Counted from the first letter of the stretch, positions 54,432 through 63,702 are shown. The stretch: DNA of 64,000 nucleotides from Gluconobacter cerinus (GCF_002723935.1 NZ_BEWM01000001.1:124001-188000); one strand, 5' to 3'. The notes: generated by a model not told the origin, from the letters alone. Numbers and translations: made by a program.

Positions 54432-55507
54432 CAGGTCAGCCCTCCGTCCAGAAATTCGGACCAGCGGGCCATCACGACATCCTGTGCAAACTCGCGCTCG
54501 AACCGGGCACGACCATTGTGTCGCAAACGCTGAGCAAGAGCTTTATCTTCCAGAATATTCCCGATCTGGGCAGAGAAGGCTTCAGCATCCTCAACGGCAG
54601 CAAGAAGGCCATCTTCGGTCCCGGAAAGAATTTCCTGAGGCCCCTGAATAGCACTTCCGACAACTGGCACCGCTGCTGAAAGACCTTCAATCACGACATT
54701 CCCAAGCGGCTCGATCCGGGATGGGCAAACCATAACATCACAGGCCCGCAGCCATGGCCCACTCTCCGCGACCCACCCCGGAAGATGAACACGGTCTGAA
54801 AGATTTTCGCTTCGGGTCAGCGCTTCCAGCGTCGCACGCTCCGGACCTTCCCCGGCAATGACGAGGTGCACGCTTGGCAGACGGGTCATGGCACGGATCA
54901 GGACATCGAACGCCTTGTTTTCATGCAGACGCCCCAACGCCAGCACAAACGGAACATCGGGAGGCAGGAAATCCGGGCGTACCGGCGTCACAGACGCAAA
55001 ATCTGTCGCAAAATTCGGTAGGTAATGAACGCGATCCGCAGGCCACCCCTGGGCTTTCATCCAATCGGCCAAACCACGCGTATTACCAATCAGATGCTCA
55101 CAGCGCCGATAATTGGACAGATCGTAATATCCCCCCAGACGCCCCGCTGTCCGCCAAGGACCTGTTGGCAGTTTGCGCGCCGCACGACTCATCCAGGCCA
55201 CAACGATATCAGGCTGAAACTCATGCAGATTCCGCCGCAAGTGCGACCGCGTTCTGACATCCAGAGCACCACCAAACCTGAACGTATGTGTTTCCACGCA
55301 AGCGGCACGCAGACGATCTTCCCGCGCGGAATCATGCCGGATCAGCGCGCGAACAGGGCGCTCATCCTGAGTTTGAGCCATGGAAAGGCGCTCAAAGAAT
55401 AGTTCCGCCCCGCCTCGTGCCGACCCCGCCATGACATGGGCCACTCTGGCTTTGCGCCCAGGAAAAGAAGACGACACCACAGGCGAAGGCTGGAAAGAAA
55501 CGCTCAT
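54431..55507 (-). CDS. GT4-family glycosyltransferase
   Basis: A 358-residue GT-B protein. VPFVLALGRLHENKAFDVLIRAM begins the C-terminal Rossmann domain, IAGEGPERATLEAL is the sugar-nucleotide region and PSRIEPLGNVVIEGLSAAVPVVGS holds the EX7E motif. MAGSARGGAELFFERL is the glycine-rich N-terminal loop. It probably adds a sugar to LPS or a polysaccharide; the donor is unknown. The ATG at 55507 has GAGAAAG in front. Confidence 0.84.
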   Translation of the reverse strand: MSVSFQPSPVVSSSFPGRKARVAHVMAGSARGGAELFFERLSMAQTQDERPVRALIRHDSAREDRLRAACVETHTFRFGGALDVRTRSHLRRNLHEFQPDIVVAWMSRAARKLPTGPWRTAGRLGGYYDLSNYRRCEHLIGNTRGLADWMKAQGWPADRVHYLPNFATDFASVTPVRPDFLPPDVPFVLALGRLHENKAFDVLIRAMTRLPSVHLVIAGEGPERATLEALTRSENLSDRVHLPGWVAESGPWLRACDVMVCPSRIEPLGNVVIEGLSAAVPVVGSAIQGPQEILSGTEDGLLAAVEDAEAFSAQIGNILEDKALAQRLRHNGRARFEREFAQDVVMARWSEFLDGGLT

Positions 55508-55544
55508 ACTTTCTCTATCGGCCATGCAGGGCAGCGCTTCAAGG

Positions 55545-56453
55545 TCAGGTCCGGAAGGAACCAGCGTTTCCTGCCAGAATGGCTTTGGCAACACCCAGAA
55601 CCGCTTCGACACTCAGGTCTTCCAAAGACGCGTTTCCTTCCGGACCGGGAGCCGCGATTGCGAACGCCTCAGTCCCCGACGGAGCATATTCGGACATACG
55701 GGAGGGCCCAAACAGACCAAGCGTGGGCGTTCCGGCAGCGGCGGCCAAATGCATGAGGCCTGAGTCATTGCCTACAAAGAGAGCACAACGAGCAAGCAGC
55801 GCTGCCACCTCTCCGAGAGACCTGTCTCCGCCGAGGTCCAGCGCCTCCGGGAGCGCTTCCAGAACAGGCCTTGCGCGTTCTTTTTCTGCATCTCCCGGCC
55901 CATAAAACAGAACAGGTCGCATCCCCTGACGACGCAGGCCCTCAGCAAGCGCGACAAATCGCTCTGGAGGCCAGATCTTGCCATCCCAGTTCGCCGTTGG
56001 CCCCAAAGCCAGCCAAGGGCCACCCGCAAGCAGGTCTTCTGCAGTTTTGTCATGCTGGCTGGAGGTCCAGACACGCGGCATCGGGGTTTTGTGACGGCCA
56101 AGCGCGTCACGAAGCTGCTCGACTTTGCGTCCGTCCCGGCGTCCTCCCTTAACGATCAACCTTCGACGGGTCCGCAGCGTGAGGCTTAGGAGGGAACCCC
56201 GCAGATCCACAACCATAAACCAGCGCGTTCGAACGCATGCAGACCAGAGGTCCAGCCAGTGTCGATCGTGGCGGCGTTTTTCAAGAGTAATAACCCGCTC
56301 ACAACGAGGGTCTGGCTCGAACAACCCTGCCGCGACCGGCCCACAGACAACAGTAAATACAGCTGCCGGATAGCGTTTTTGCAGAGCATCCAGCACACCG
56401 GTGGAAATAACGGCATCGCCAAGCCTGTTGGACGTGATGAACAGGATCTTCAT
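55545..56453 (-). CDS. GT9-family (heptosyltransferase-like) glycosyltransferase
   Basis: A 302-residue GT-B protein. MKILFITSNRLGDAVISTGVLDAL is the WaaF-like N-terminus, LALGPTANWDGKIWPPERFVALAEG the ADP-binding strand, and LFVGNDSGLMHLAAAAGTPTLGLFGP the C-terminal signature. It likely transfers heptose in the LPS core. ATG 56453 shares ATGA with the dnaQ stop. Its 3' end by chance contains an SRP-RNA-like string (see rejected items). Confidence 0.85.
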   Translation of the reverse strand: MKILFITSNRLGDAVISTGVLDALQKRYPAAVFTVVCGPVAAGLFEPDPRCERVITLEKRRHDRHWLDLWSACVRTRWFMVVDLRGSLLSLTLRTRRRLIVKGGRRDGRKVEQLRDALGRHKTPMPRVWTSSQHDKTAEDLLAGGPWLALGPTANWDGKIWPPERFVALAEGLRRQGMRPVLFYGPGDAEKERARPVLEALPEALDLGGDRSLGEVAALLARCALFVGNDSGLMHLAAAAGTPTLGLFGPSRMSEYAPSGTEAFAIAAPGPEGNASLEDLSVEAVLGVAKAILAGNAGSFRT

Positions 56454-57139
56454 CAGTCGCGGCGCCACACCGGATCCTTCAGACCATCCACAAACGCTGT
56501 ATGAGCCGCCAGCTCTTCTGCATTCGGGAGCGCCATTTTCCGTGGGGTCCGGTTAGCGAGCATATCACCCGCTTCTGCAATACTGCGGCTCCGTGAAGGT
56601 CCAGCCAGTCCAAGCCCGCGCTGGCGGCCGCCCATCAGTTCGACATACACTTCCGCCAGCAATTTGCAGTCCAGCAGAGCGTTATGGGTGCCACGCTGGG
56701 ACAGGTCGATGTTGAAGCGCCGACACAGCGCATCAAGGCTGGCGGGCATACCCGGATATTTTTTGCGTGCCATTTCCACGGTATCGATCGCACGACTGGC
56801 GTAATCCAGCAGCGCGCGACCGCATTTTTGCAGTTCGGCGTTCACGAATTTGAAGTCGAAGCGAGCATTATGCGCAATCATGGGGGCGTCGCCAATAAAC
56901 TCCAGAAATCCGTCTGCGATTTCTGGAAACTTCGGCGCACCCTCCAGATCTTCAATCCGAAAACCATGCACCTTCGTGGCCTCGGCCGGAATGTCGCGCT
57001 CAGGGTGCACCATAACGTGGTAATAATTGGTCGTCGGCAGATCATCGATTAGTTCGATGGCCGCGATTTCGATGATGCGATCGCCCTGATCCGGGTCAAA
57101 GCCTGTGGTTTCCGTATCGAACAGGATCGAGCGTTTCAT
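56453..57139 (-). CDS. dnaQ: DNA polymerase III epsilon subunit (3'-5' proofreading exonuclease)
   Basis: A 228-residue DEDDh exonuclease. ExoI is ILFDTETTGFDPDQGDRIIEI, ExoII MIAHNARFDFKFVNAEL, and ExoIII RGTHNALLDCKLLAEVY with the catalytic His. It proofreads for DNA polymerase III. The C-terminal part is short and carries no obvious extra domain. coaE lies just upstream, with coaE TGA and dnaQ ATG overlapping. Confidence 0.95.
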   Translation of the reverse strand: MKRSILFDTETTGFDPDQGDRIIEIAAIELIDDLPTTNYYHVMVHPERDIPAEATKVHGFRIEDLEGAPKFPEIADGFLEFIGDAPMIAHNARFDFKFVNAELQKCGRALLDYASRAIDTVEMARKKYPGMPASLDALCRRFNIDLSQRGTHNALLDCKLLAEVYVELMGGRQRGLGLAGPSRSRSIAEAGDMLANRTPRKMALPNAEELAAHTAFVDGLKDPVWRRD

Positions 57140-57741
57140 GAAGCCTCGCGCAGACGGTGCAGAAGAGCGCGAACCTGCCGGGCAGCAGATCCGCGGGAAA
57201 GGCCGGTTCGTATCACGATGTGTGCCCGGCGTCTGCGTTCGTGGTCCGGCATTTGCCGTGCGATGAGGGAACGTGCTTGTGCTTCGCTCATTCTGGCACC
57301 CGTTTTCCCGCGCTGATAAATACGGGACAGGCGTGTTGCCATGGGGGCCTCAACCACCACCACCACATCGCATTTCCGGTCCTCACCGATTTCCATTAGA
57401 AGCGGAATATCCAGGACACAGAACGGTTCTTTTCGCGCACGACATTGACGCAGGAACCTCTCTCGCTCGGCTTTTACAAGCGGATGCATGATGGCCTCCA
57501 ACGCTTGAAGCGCGGCGACATTTCCAACCACAGCCTGACGCAGAGCCATACGATTCAGAACGCCGCCCTGCACGGCAACAGGAAAGACGCGGGCAATGGC
57601 GGGGAGCGCCTTTCCTCTTGGCCCCTGGAGGGTCCGTACGACAGCGTCCGCGTCAAAAACCGGCACACCGGCCCGACGAAACAGAGCGGCGACTGTACTT
57701 TTCCCCGCCGCCATTCCGCCTGTCAGACCGATGATTTTCAT
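57136..57741 (-). CDS. coaE: Dephospho-CoA kinase
   Basis: A 201-residue P-loop kinase. GLTGGMAAGKSTVAALFRRAGVPVFDAD is the Walker A and substrate region; VLDIPLLMEIGEDRKCDVVVVV and RSLIARQMPDHERRRRAHIVI are family regions. It makes the last step of CoA synthesis. It overlaps dnaQ by 4 bases and is 3 bases after aroE, in the same transcript. Confidence 0.95.
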   Translation of the reverse strand: MKIIGLTGGMAAGKSTVAALFRRAGVPVFDADAVVRTLQGPRGKALPAIARVFPVAVQGGVLNRMALRQAVVGNVAALQALEAIMHPLVKAERERFLRQCRARKEPFCVLDIPLLMEIGEDRKCDVVVVVEAPMATRLSRIYQRGKTGARMSEAQARSLIARQMPDHERRRRAHIVIRTGLSRGSAARQVRALLHRLREAS

Positions 57742-57744
57742 GGG

Positions 57745-58575
57745 TTAGCGCAGACTTGCAGCCAGCAGATTGAAGGTTGCCTCATCGGCTTCCGGGTCTA
57801 CTCCGAACCAGGATCGAAACCCTGCCCGAGCCTGATGAATCAGCATCCCGAGACCATCAACCGTTTGCAGATCGGCAGCTTTTGCCGCTTTCAGGAGCGG
57901 TGTCTCCCGCGGAGTATAGACAATATCTGTCACGCACAGGCTGGACCCGGCCTGCCGCAGCATTGCATCCCAGTCTATGTCGGCTTTGCCGTTCATACCC
58001 AGCGACGTTGCATTGACCAGAAGTGAACAGCCCGGAAGGAGAGACGGCCAGTCATACCACTCGACAGCTTCCCCTCCCTTCAGGGCCTCGACCATCGCTT
58101 CGGCGCGCGCCATGGTTCGGTTCGCGACTACAACCTCACAGCCGCGATCCAGCAGTGCAGCCGCAACAGCGCGCGCTGCGCCTCCAGCCCCCAGGATTAG
58201 CGCTCGGCCGGACAAGGTGACGCCATGTGCGGTGAGGTTGTCACAAAAACCCGTGCCGTCAGTGCAGTCACCGATAATCTGACCATTCTCAAAACGCACA
58301 GTATTAACGGCTCCCGCACGCCTGGCGGTATCCGTCATGCTGTCGCAGGCCCGCATCGCAGCTTCCTTGTGCGGAATCGTGACGTTCACGCCCCGAAAGC
58401 CCGCCGCAGCCAAGCCCTTGAGAGCAGCCTCAAAATGTTCCGGTCGCGTGGGGAGCGGCACATACGCCCCGTTCACATCGTGCACCCTGCACCAGTGATT
58501 GTGCAGCATGGGCGAACGGGAATGCTCTACGGGCCATCCCATGACACCAGCAAGTTTTGTATGTCCGTCAATCAT
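57745..58575 (-). CDS. aroE: Shikimate dehydrogenase
   Basis: A 276-residue enzyme. GVMGWPVEHSRSPMLHNHW is the substrate part (SRSPxxHN), GVNVTIPHKEAAM holds the catalytic Lys, ALILGAGGAARAVAAALLDRG is the NADP-binding loop, and VANRTMARAE follows. It makes shikimate from dehydroshikimate. aroE-coaE-dnaQ is a frequent alphaproteobacterial order. ATG 58575 overlaps the upstream stop. Confidence 0.95.
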   Translation of the reverse strand: MIDGHTKLAGVMGWPVEHSRSPMLHNHWCRVHDVNGAYVPLPTRPEHFEAALKGLAAAGFRGVNVTIPHKEAAMRACDSMTDTARRAGAVNTVRFENGQIIGDCTDGTGFCDNLTAHGVTLSGRALILGAGGAARAVAAALLDRGCEVVVANRTMARAEAMVEALKGGEAVEWYDWPSLLPGCSLLVNATSLGMNGKADIDWDAMLRQAGSSLCVTDIVYTPRETPLLKAAKAADLQTVDGLGMLIHQARAGFRSWFGVDPEADEATFNLLAASLR

Positions 58576-59336
58576 GCAGCCAGTGTCTCCCAGACCTGAG
58601 GCAGAAGTCTCGCGAGACGCTCCGCCCATGCACGTTGCCCCTCCTCATCCGCAATAAGGTCCTGTCGAAGTTCAATTTCCAGATAGGGCAACCCGTTTGC
58701 TTCTGCATGCCGGGGGACTGTGTATTCGTTGGTATCAGTCAGGACGTAAGGCTCGTTGTCTCCAACGCAAAGGTCACCTTCTGCCCGTAGAGTATCGATC
58801 ATCACACGAGCCATCCGGCTATCCTTGTGATGAAGAATGCCGATCTGCCAGGGGCGCCGAACACCCGCCATTTCCGGGGTAAAGCTGTGCAAGGCAATCA
58901 GCGCCGTCGGGCGCGATGTCCGTTCCGCCAGAACCTCGGCAATTGCATCGTGATAGGGATGGAGGATTTCGCGCTCGCGCCGTGCCCGGCAATGAACAGG
59001 CGCTTCACTGTTTCCTGGAACGTGGGTCCCATCACTGACATGGGGCATGGATGTCGGGTGACCCGGCGCGCGGTTACAATCGATGACCAGCCGGGAATAG
59101 ACCTGCTCAATCAGGGGAGAGCCCAGCAGGTCACGCAGAAACCGCCCTACCCCGACGATTCCGATGTCCCATGCAATGTGCCGGTGCCAGTCCGGTTCCC
59201 CAACGCCCAGAAACTCCAATGCTTTGGGAACAGCTTTTCCCGCATGGTCACTCACCAGCACAAACGGTGACGGTTGGGTCTCGGGGAACAGGAGGAACGG
59301 TGCCGGATCATCGGCACCCAGCAGAGAAAGGGACAT
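58572..59336 (-). CDS. N-formylglutamate amidohydrolase family protein
   Basis: A 254-residue FGase-family metallohydrolase. PFVLVSDHAGKAVPKAL is the N-terminal metal motif, and VYSRLVIDCNRAPG and LIALHSFTPEM (His) are others. The family includes true N-formylglutamate deformylases of histidine degradation, but no hut genes are nearby, so the substrate is open. It heads the run aroE-coaE-dnaQ with overlapping codons. Confidence 0.8.
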   Translation of the reverse strand: MSLSLLGADDPAPFLLFPETQPSPFVLVSDHAGKAVPKALEFLGVGEPDWHRHIAWDIGIVGVGRFLRDLLGSPLIEQVYSRLVIDCNRAPGHPTSMPHVSDGTHVPGNSEAPVHCRARREREILHPYHDAIAEVLAERTSRPTALIALHSFTPEMAGVRRPWQIGILHHKDSRMARVMIDTLRAEGDLCVGDNEPYVLTDTNEYTVPRHAEANGLPYLEIELRQDLIADEEGQRAWAERLARLLPQVWETLAA

Positions 59337-59351
59337 CGACTCTTTACGTTG

Positions 59352-59987
59352 TTAGCCTGCGAGGACGGACAGGGTATGGCGGACCGCATCGGCAGACCAG
59401 TCCATATTCCCAATGGCCTCGGCGACAACTTCACCCTTGGCGTTCAGCAGAAGGGACCGGGGCACGCCATGCAGCGCCATGACACTTGGCGTAAGATCTT
59501 TCAGATCGTCCGGACGTACATGCTTGATAGACGCTACCAGAGCATCCTGATCCGCCGTTTCCATCATTACAGAGGACGTCGGGTCCACGAGAAGCGGCAG
59601 GGCGTCAATCTTGTGTGCATCATAAAAGGCCCGGACCTTGGGCACCGTACTGCCGCGCACGGCTGCCGTCACAATCTGTGGCCCGTCTGCACCCAGAGCC
59701 TTGGCCGTCGCGTTCACGGACGGAAGTTCACGGATGCATGGCGGGCACCATGTCGCCCAGAAGTGCAGAACGAAGGGCTTGCCGAACCAATGCGACAAAG
59801 GGACTTCCTGCCCCTGCTCATTCTGGAAAGAGAGCACTGGCAGAGCACGAGGCTTGGCCAGAACGCCGAACGAATTCGGGACAAAGGGTATGCCTTTGTC
59901 TTCAGCTGAAGCGCTGAAAACACGGGAAGAAGCGAGCAGTCCGGCGGCTCCGGCGAGCGCGGCACGGCGGGTCAAAGAAAAAGTCAT
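59352..59987 (-). CDS. TlpA-like thioredoxin, copy 1 (WCPPC)
   Basis: A 211-residue exported thioredoxin-fold protein. Signal MTFSLTRRAALAGAAGLLAS has a twin-arginine. The active site is FWATWCPPCIRELPSV, and the cis-proline loop is MALHGVPRSLLLNAKG. It should reduce or oxidise exported thiols, for example in cytochrome maturation. AGGA precedes the ATG by 9 bases. It is the first of three neighbouring TlpA-like genes on this strand (last in transcription order). Confidence 0.86.
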   Translation of the reverse strand: MTFSLTRRAALAGAAGLLASSRVFSASAEDKGIPFVPNSFGVLAKPRALPVLSFQNEQGQEVPLSHWFGKPFVLHFWATWCPPCIRELPSVNATAKALGADGPQIVTAAVRGSTVPKVRAFYDAHKIDALPLLVDPTSSVMMETADQDALVASIKHVRPDDLKDLTPSVMALHGVPRSLLLNAKGEVVAEAIGNMDWSADAVRHTLSVLAG

Positions 59988-60022
59988 CAGTGGAATTCCT
60001 GGTGTCGTCAGAAAATCAAAAA

Positions 60023-60592
60023 TCAGATTCCGGCAAGAACGTCGTGCAGTTGACGCGCGGCATCAGGGGCGGACCAGTTCACACCACCTTCAGCAGCAGC
60101 CCGCAGATGACCCGACGAATCAATCACGTATGTGACTGGAATGGCGACATCGGATGTCTTCAACCATGCTTTGTAAGCAGCCTTGTCCATCGTCCACGCC
60201 GGGAGGTGCTTCAGAGCCGCCGCATCCAGAAATGACGCAACCTTTTCCGGTGTGCCACTGGCTACAGCAGCGGGAATGATGGGACAGTCTGTTCCCAAGG
60301 AAGCACAGAAAGCGTCGAGCTTTGGAAGCTCCTGTTTGCAAGGACCGCACCACGTTGCCCACACATGCAGTAGGAACGGCTTACCTCGCATCGAGGCCAG
60401 CGATTGCGTTGCCCCTGCTGGGCCAATCAGTTGCAGCGCTACGGGCTCAAGCTGCGGCTTCCCCGGCGCCAAACTCCTGACCGAACGAAGATTTTCCTGC
60501 TTTCCAGCCCATGCGGCACCAGACAGGCCGGCAGCCACGCTCAAACCGCCTACGCCCGCAATAAATCCACGCCGACCAATCGTCACTGCCAT
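60023..60592 (-). CDS. TlpA-like thioredoxin, copy 2 (WCGPC)
   Basis: A 189-residue paralogue with signal MAVTIGRRGFIAGVGGLSVA (twin-arginine). The active site is HVWATWCGPCKQELPKLDAF, followed by VAIPVTYVIDSSGHLRAAAEG with the cis-proline. It resembles copy 3 much more than copy 1: [16 protein letters not shown] against [16 protein letters not shown]. Start ATG 60592 is preferred to the TTG at 60595. Confidence 0.86.
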   Translation of the reverse strand: MAVTIGRRGFIAGVGGLSVAAGLSGAAWAGKQENLRSVRSLAPGKPQLEPVALQLIGPAGATQSLASMRGKPFLLHVWATWCGPCKQELPKLDAFCASLGTDCPIIPAAVASGTPEKVASFLDAAALKHLPAWTMDKAAYKAWLKTSDVAIPVTYVIDSSGHLRAAAEGGVNWSAPDAARQLHDVLAGI

Positions 60593-60631
60593 CAAATCAC
60601 TCGTTCTGCTGTCACTTTCGCCAGAACACCA

Positions 60632-61207
60632 TTACTTTTTCAAAGCTGCAATAACTTTTCTGAACTGCGCCACACTCTCTGGCGCCCCCCAGTCCGTTTC
60701 GCCTTCAATCACCGCGCGAAGACGACCCTCTGCATCAATCAGATAGGTAGAAGGAAAGCTCAGCGGCTTGTCGCCCAGCCAGCTCTGAAATTCGTGAGCA
60801 TCCGCAGACCACGGATCAATATGGGTCAGATTTTGCGCCTTAAGAAACGCAGCGACCGCACCCGGCCCATGACTGGCCATAGCGACCGGGACGATAGGGC
60901 TGTCGTCTCCAAGCGCCTTCATAAAGGCATCCAGCTGCGGCAGTTCATGCTTGCAGGGCGCACACCAGGTTGCCCAGACATGCAGAACAAATGGCGTGCC
61001 ACGCCAGGCCGACAAGGCACGACTGCCGCCCTCGGGCCGCTGAAGCTTCAATTCCAGCGGAGCAAGACGTGCCGCCCCCGGCTCCAGAGACGGAACAATC
61101 GGTTTCGGGCGATCTTCAGCACGTGCGGAATTGCGCAGGCTGGCCGCCGCAGCTAGGCTTAGGCCTCCTGAAAGAAGGGTTCGCCGGTCGATCTGCTTCT
61201 GTTTCAT
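60632..61207 (-). CDS. TlpA-like thioredoxin, copy 3 (WCAPC)
   Basis: A 191-residue paralogue with signal [20 protein letters not shown] (DRRTLL twin-arginine-like). The active site is [20 protein letters not shown], and the cis-proline loop [19 protein letters not shown]. It starts 15 bases from divergent argH. The three active-site dipeptides (PP, GP, AP) suggest different redox tuning within one array. Confidence 0.86.
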   Translation of the reverse strand: MKQKQIDRRTLLSGGLSLAAAASLRNSARAEDRPKPIVPSLEPGAARLAPLELKLQRPEGGSRALSAWRGTPFVLHVWATWCAPCKHELPQLDAFMKALGDDSPIVPVAMASHGPGAVAAFLKAQNLTHIDPWSADAHEFQSWLGDKPLSFPSTYLIDAEGRLRAVIEGETDWGAPESVAQFRKVIAALKK

Positions 61208-61222
61208 CCTGTTACGGTTATC

Positions 61223-62668
61223 ATGAAAAACGTTCCTGTCGAAAAAGAAACCGATCCTGCCTCAAGCTTTGAAGGTACGGCTGCCAACCCGCAATGGGGT
61301 GGCCGTTTCGCCTCCGGACCGGCTGCGATTATGAGTGAGATCAATGCCTCCATTGGCTTTGATAAAATCCTCTGGCGTCAGGATATCCGCGGCTCTCTCG
61401 CACATGCAGCGATGCTTCAGAAAGTCGGCCTTCTGACGGCAACCGAGCTTGCGGAAATCCGGCAGGGACTGGGTGATATCGCACAGGAAATCGGCGAAGG
61501 ACGCTTCGAGTTCTCCCCGGCCCTCGAAGACATTCACATGAACATCGAGGCACGCCTCTCCGAGCGGATTGGCGAAGCCGGCAAGCGCCTGCACACGGCA
61601 CGGTCCCGCAATGATCAGGTGGCCACAGATTTCCGCCTGTGGGTGCGTGATGCGATTGACGGCCTTCAGGAACAGACTGCTTCCCTCATGCGCGCCCTTG
61701 CGACACGCGCACTGGAACATCACGCAACGCCGATGCCCGGCTTCACGCATCTTCAGGTCGCTCAGCCTGTAACGTTCGGCCATCACCTTCTGGCTTACGT
61801 CGAAATGCTCTCCCGCGACCGTGGACGCCTGCGCGATGCACGGGCTCGATTGAACGAATGCCCGCTGGGATCAGCGGCTCTGGCTGGAACGTCCTTCCCG
61901 ATCGACCGTGCAATGACGGCAGCAGCACTGGATTTTGATCGCCCGACGGCCAATTCACTCGACGCCGTTTCAGACCGTGATTTCGCTCTCGAATTCCTGT
62001 CAGCCCTGTCTCTTCAGGCCATGCATCTGTCGCGACTGGCTGAAGAAATCGTCATGTGGGCATCTGCTCCCTTCGGATTCGTAACCCTGTCGGACGCGTT
62101 CACAACCGGCTCGTCCATCATGCCCCAGAAGCGTAACCCCGACGCGGCTGAACTGGTGCGCGCCAAGATCGGCCGCATTATGGGGAATTTCGTTGGCCTG
62201 CTGACTGTTATGAAGGGCCTGCCGCTGGCCTACGCAAAGGACACGCAGGAAGACAAAGAGCCTGTCTTTGACGCGACAGAAGCCATGACGCTGTCCCTTG
62301 CTGCCATGGATGGGATGATCCGGGACCTTAAGCCCAACACAGACCGGATGCGTGAAGTCGCAGGCATGGGCTTCTCCACCGCCACAGATCTGGCGGACTG
62401 GCTGGTGCGTGAACTCCGCGTGCCTTTCCGGACGGCTCATCACGTTACAGGCCGTTTGGTTGGCCTGGCTGAACAGAAAGGCTGTGATCTGGCTGATCTC
62501 TCCCTTGCTGAAATGCAGGCCGTGGAGCCGGGCATCACTGCAGGGATTTTTGATGTTCTGACGGTTGAATCTTCCCTCGCCTCCCGCACCAGCTTTGGCG
62601 GCACGGCTCCGTCCAACGTTCAGCAGCAGGCTCAGGCCTGGCTGAACAAACTTGGAGAGACGACATGA
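61223..62668 (+). CDS. argH: Argininosuccinate lyase
   Basis: A 481-residue fumarase-superfamily enzyme. [23 protein letters not shown] begins the core; [19 protein letters not shown] and [21 protein letters not shown] (signature with the catalytic Ser loop) follow. It splits argininosuccinate to arginine and fumarate. The start is the first ATG at 61223, 15 bases from the divergent TlpA-like start, with only a weak ribosome site. Confidence 0.96.
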   Translation: MKNVPVEKETDPASSFEGTAANPQWGGRFASGPAAIMSEINASIGFDKILWRQDIRGSLAHAAMLQKVGLLTATELAEIRQGLGDIAQEIGEGRFEFSPALEDIHMNIEARLSERIGEAGKRLHTARSRNDQVATDFRLWVRDAIDGLQEQTASLMRALATRALEHHATPMPGFTHLQVAQPVTFGHHLLAYVEMLSRDRGRLRDARARLNECPLGSAALAGTSFPIDRAMTAAALDFDRPTANSLDAVSDRDFALEFLSALSLQAMHLSRLAEEIVMWASAPFGFVTLSDAFTTGSSIMPQKRNPDAAELVRAKIGRIMGNFVGLLTVMKGLPLAYAKDTQEDKEPVFDATEAMTLSLAAMDGMIRDLKPNTDRMREVAGMGFSTATDLADWLVRELRVPFRTAHHVTGRLVGLAEQKGCDLADLSLAEMQAVEPGITAGIFDVLTVESSLASRTSFGGTAPSNVQQQAQAWLNKLGETT

Positions 62669-62802
62669 AACGTTTTTTGATTCTCGGTCTAACTTTTCTC
62701 GCCCTCAGCACCAGCCTGAGTGCCTGTGGAAAGAAAGGGGCGCCACGCCCACCGGGCCCAGACTCTGACGTCACATACCCGCGGAGCTATCCCGCAGAGT
62801 AA
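62665..62802 (+). CDS. lptM: LptM-like small lipoprotein (YifL family)
   Basis: A 45-residue lipoprotein. [20 protein letters not shown] is the signal, with the lipobox SLSAC and mature [16 protein letters not shown]-x-KGP-like [10 protein letters not shown] is the YifL/LptM motif. LptM helps LptD mature in the outer membrane. The ATG shares ATGA with the argH stop. In many proteobacteria the gene lies before lysA; here lysA is not next. Confidence 0.85.
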   Translation: MKRFLILGLTFLALSTSLSACGKKGAPRPPGPDSDVTYPRSYPAE

Positions 62803-62827
62803 CACTTCTCCACGGTAATCACTTTTT

Positions 62828-62862
62828 ATGGGATGGCCCCCACTCCGCTGCGTCATCCCATG
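62828..62862. terminator. Hairpin between lptM and gluQ
   Basis: ATGGGATG (62828-62835) pairs with CATCCCAT (62855-62862) around a 19-base GC-rich loop, in the space between convergent genes. Its A/T flank at 62823-62827 is short. Confidence 0.45.
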
Positions 62863-62865
62863 ATT

Positions 62866-63702
62866 TCAGCTTTCCGCGAGTGCTCTCAGCACAAGCGGAT
62901 GAGCCAGAACCTGCTCGGCAGTCCATCCAGCAGCACGCAGCGTCCGAATACCTTCCACGCCATTCCGTTTTGAGAGCTTCCGGCCACCTTCGTCTTTGAT
63001 AAGGGCATGATGGCGATAGTGAGGTTCTGGCCATTTCATCAAGCACTGAAGAACACGATGAATGGATGTTGCGTCATACAGATCCCGACCACGCGTGACG
63101 CAGGTCACACCCTGTTGGGCATCATCATGCGTGACGCAGAGGTGATAGGAAACACCCGTGTCCCGTCGGGCCAGCACAACGTCTCCAAATTCGTCAGCCC
63201 GGCCAGAAATTCTTCCCTGCCCCACTTCATACCAGGACGGAACTTCCTGAAGTTCATTAAGTGCGCGCTGCATGTTCAGGCGCCAGACTGGTACACGCCC
63301 GGATATTGATCGGCCGTCACGGAAACATGTGCCCGGGTAAACAATACTTCCGTCTGGAGCATAAGACGTAGAAGCCGCAGCAATTTCAGCTCGTGTACAA
63401 AAGCAGGGATAGAGAAGCTCCCTGTTCCTGAGTTCAGTCAAAACATGGGTATATTCCGCCAGATGCCGGGATTGTTGACGCACAGGTTCCTGCGACCATA
63501 GCCCCAGCCATTGCAGATCCTCGCCCAGCGCAGCAGTAAAAGCTGATGTGCACCGCGCGGTATCAATGTCCTCAATCCGCACAAGAAACCGCCCACCCTG
63601 TCCGGCGGACGCGCGCGCGTGAAGGGCAGACACAACGTGTCCAAGATGCAGGAAACCAGTCGGGCTGGGCGCAAAGCGCGTTACAGGAGGCAGCGTCATC
63701 AA
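62866..63702 (-). CDS. gluQ: Glutamyl-Q tRNA(Asp) synthetase
   Basis: A 278-residue truncated GluRS paralogue. RFAPSPTGFLHLGHVVSALHA is the HIGH motif, and EGGRKLSKRNGVEG is the KMSKS-like loop. The zinc ligands are in YPCFCTRAEIAAAS and YPGTC. Lacking the anticodon-binding domain, it glutamylates queuosine in tRNA(Asp). It ends in a convergent arrangement with lptM. Confidence 0.93.
   Translation of the reverse strand: MMTLPPVTRFAPSPTGFLHLGHVVSALHARASAGQGGRFLVRIEDIDTARCTSAFTAALGEDLQWLGLWSQEPVRQQSRHLAEYTHVLTELRNRELLYPCFCTRAEIAAASTSYAPDGSIVYPGTCFRDGRSISGRVPVWRLNMQRALNELQEVPSWYEVGQGRISGRADEFGDVVLARRDTGVSYHLCVTHDDAQQGVTCVTRGRDLYDATSIHRVLQCLMKWPEPHYRHHALIKDEGGRKLSKRNGVEGIRTLRAAGWTAEQVLAHPLVLRALAES

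Noticed and set aside
55543-55565. A string matching the conserved apical loop of bacterial SRP RNA (GGTCAGGTCCGGAAGGAA) on the plus strand.
   Set aside because: It lies across the end of the GT9 gene, the conserved AGCAG is ACCAG, and I could not see the long flanking helix or a promoter. Most likely chance; a covariance-model search would settle it.
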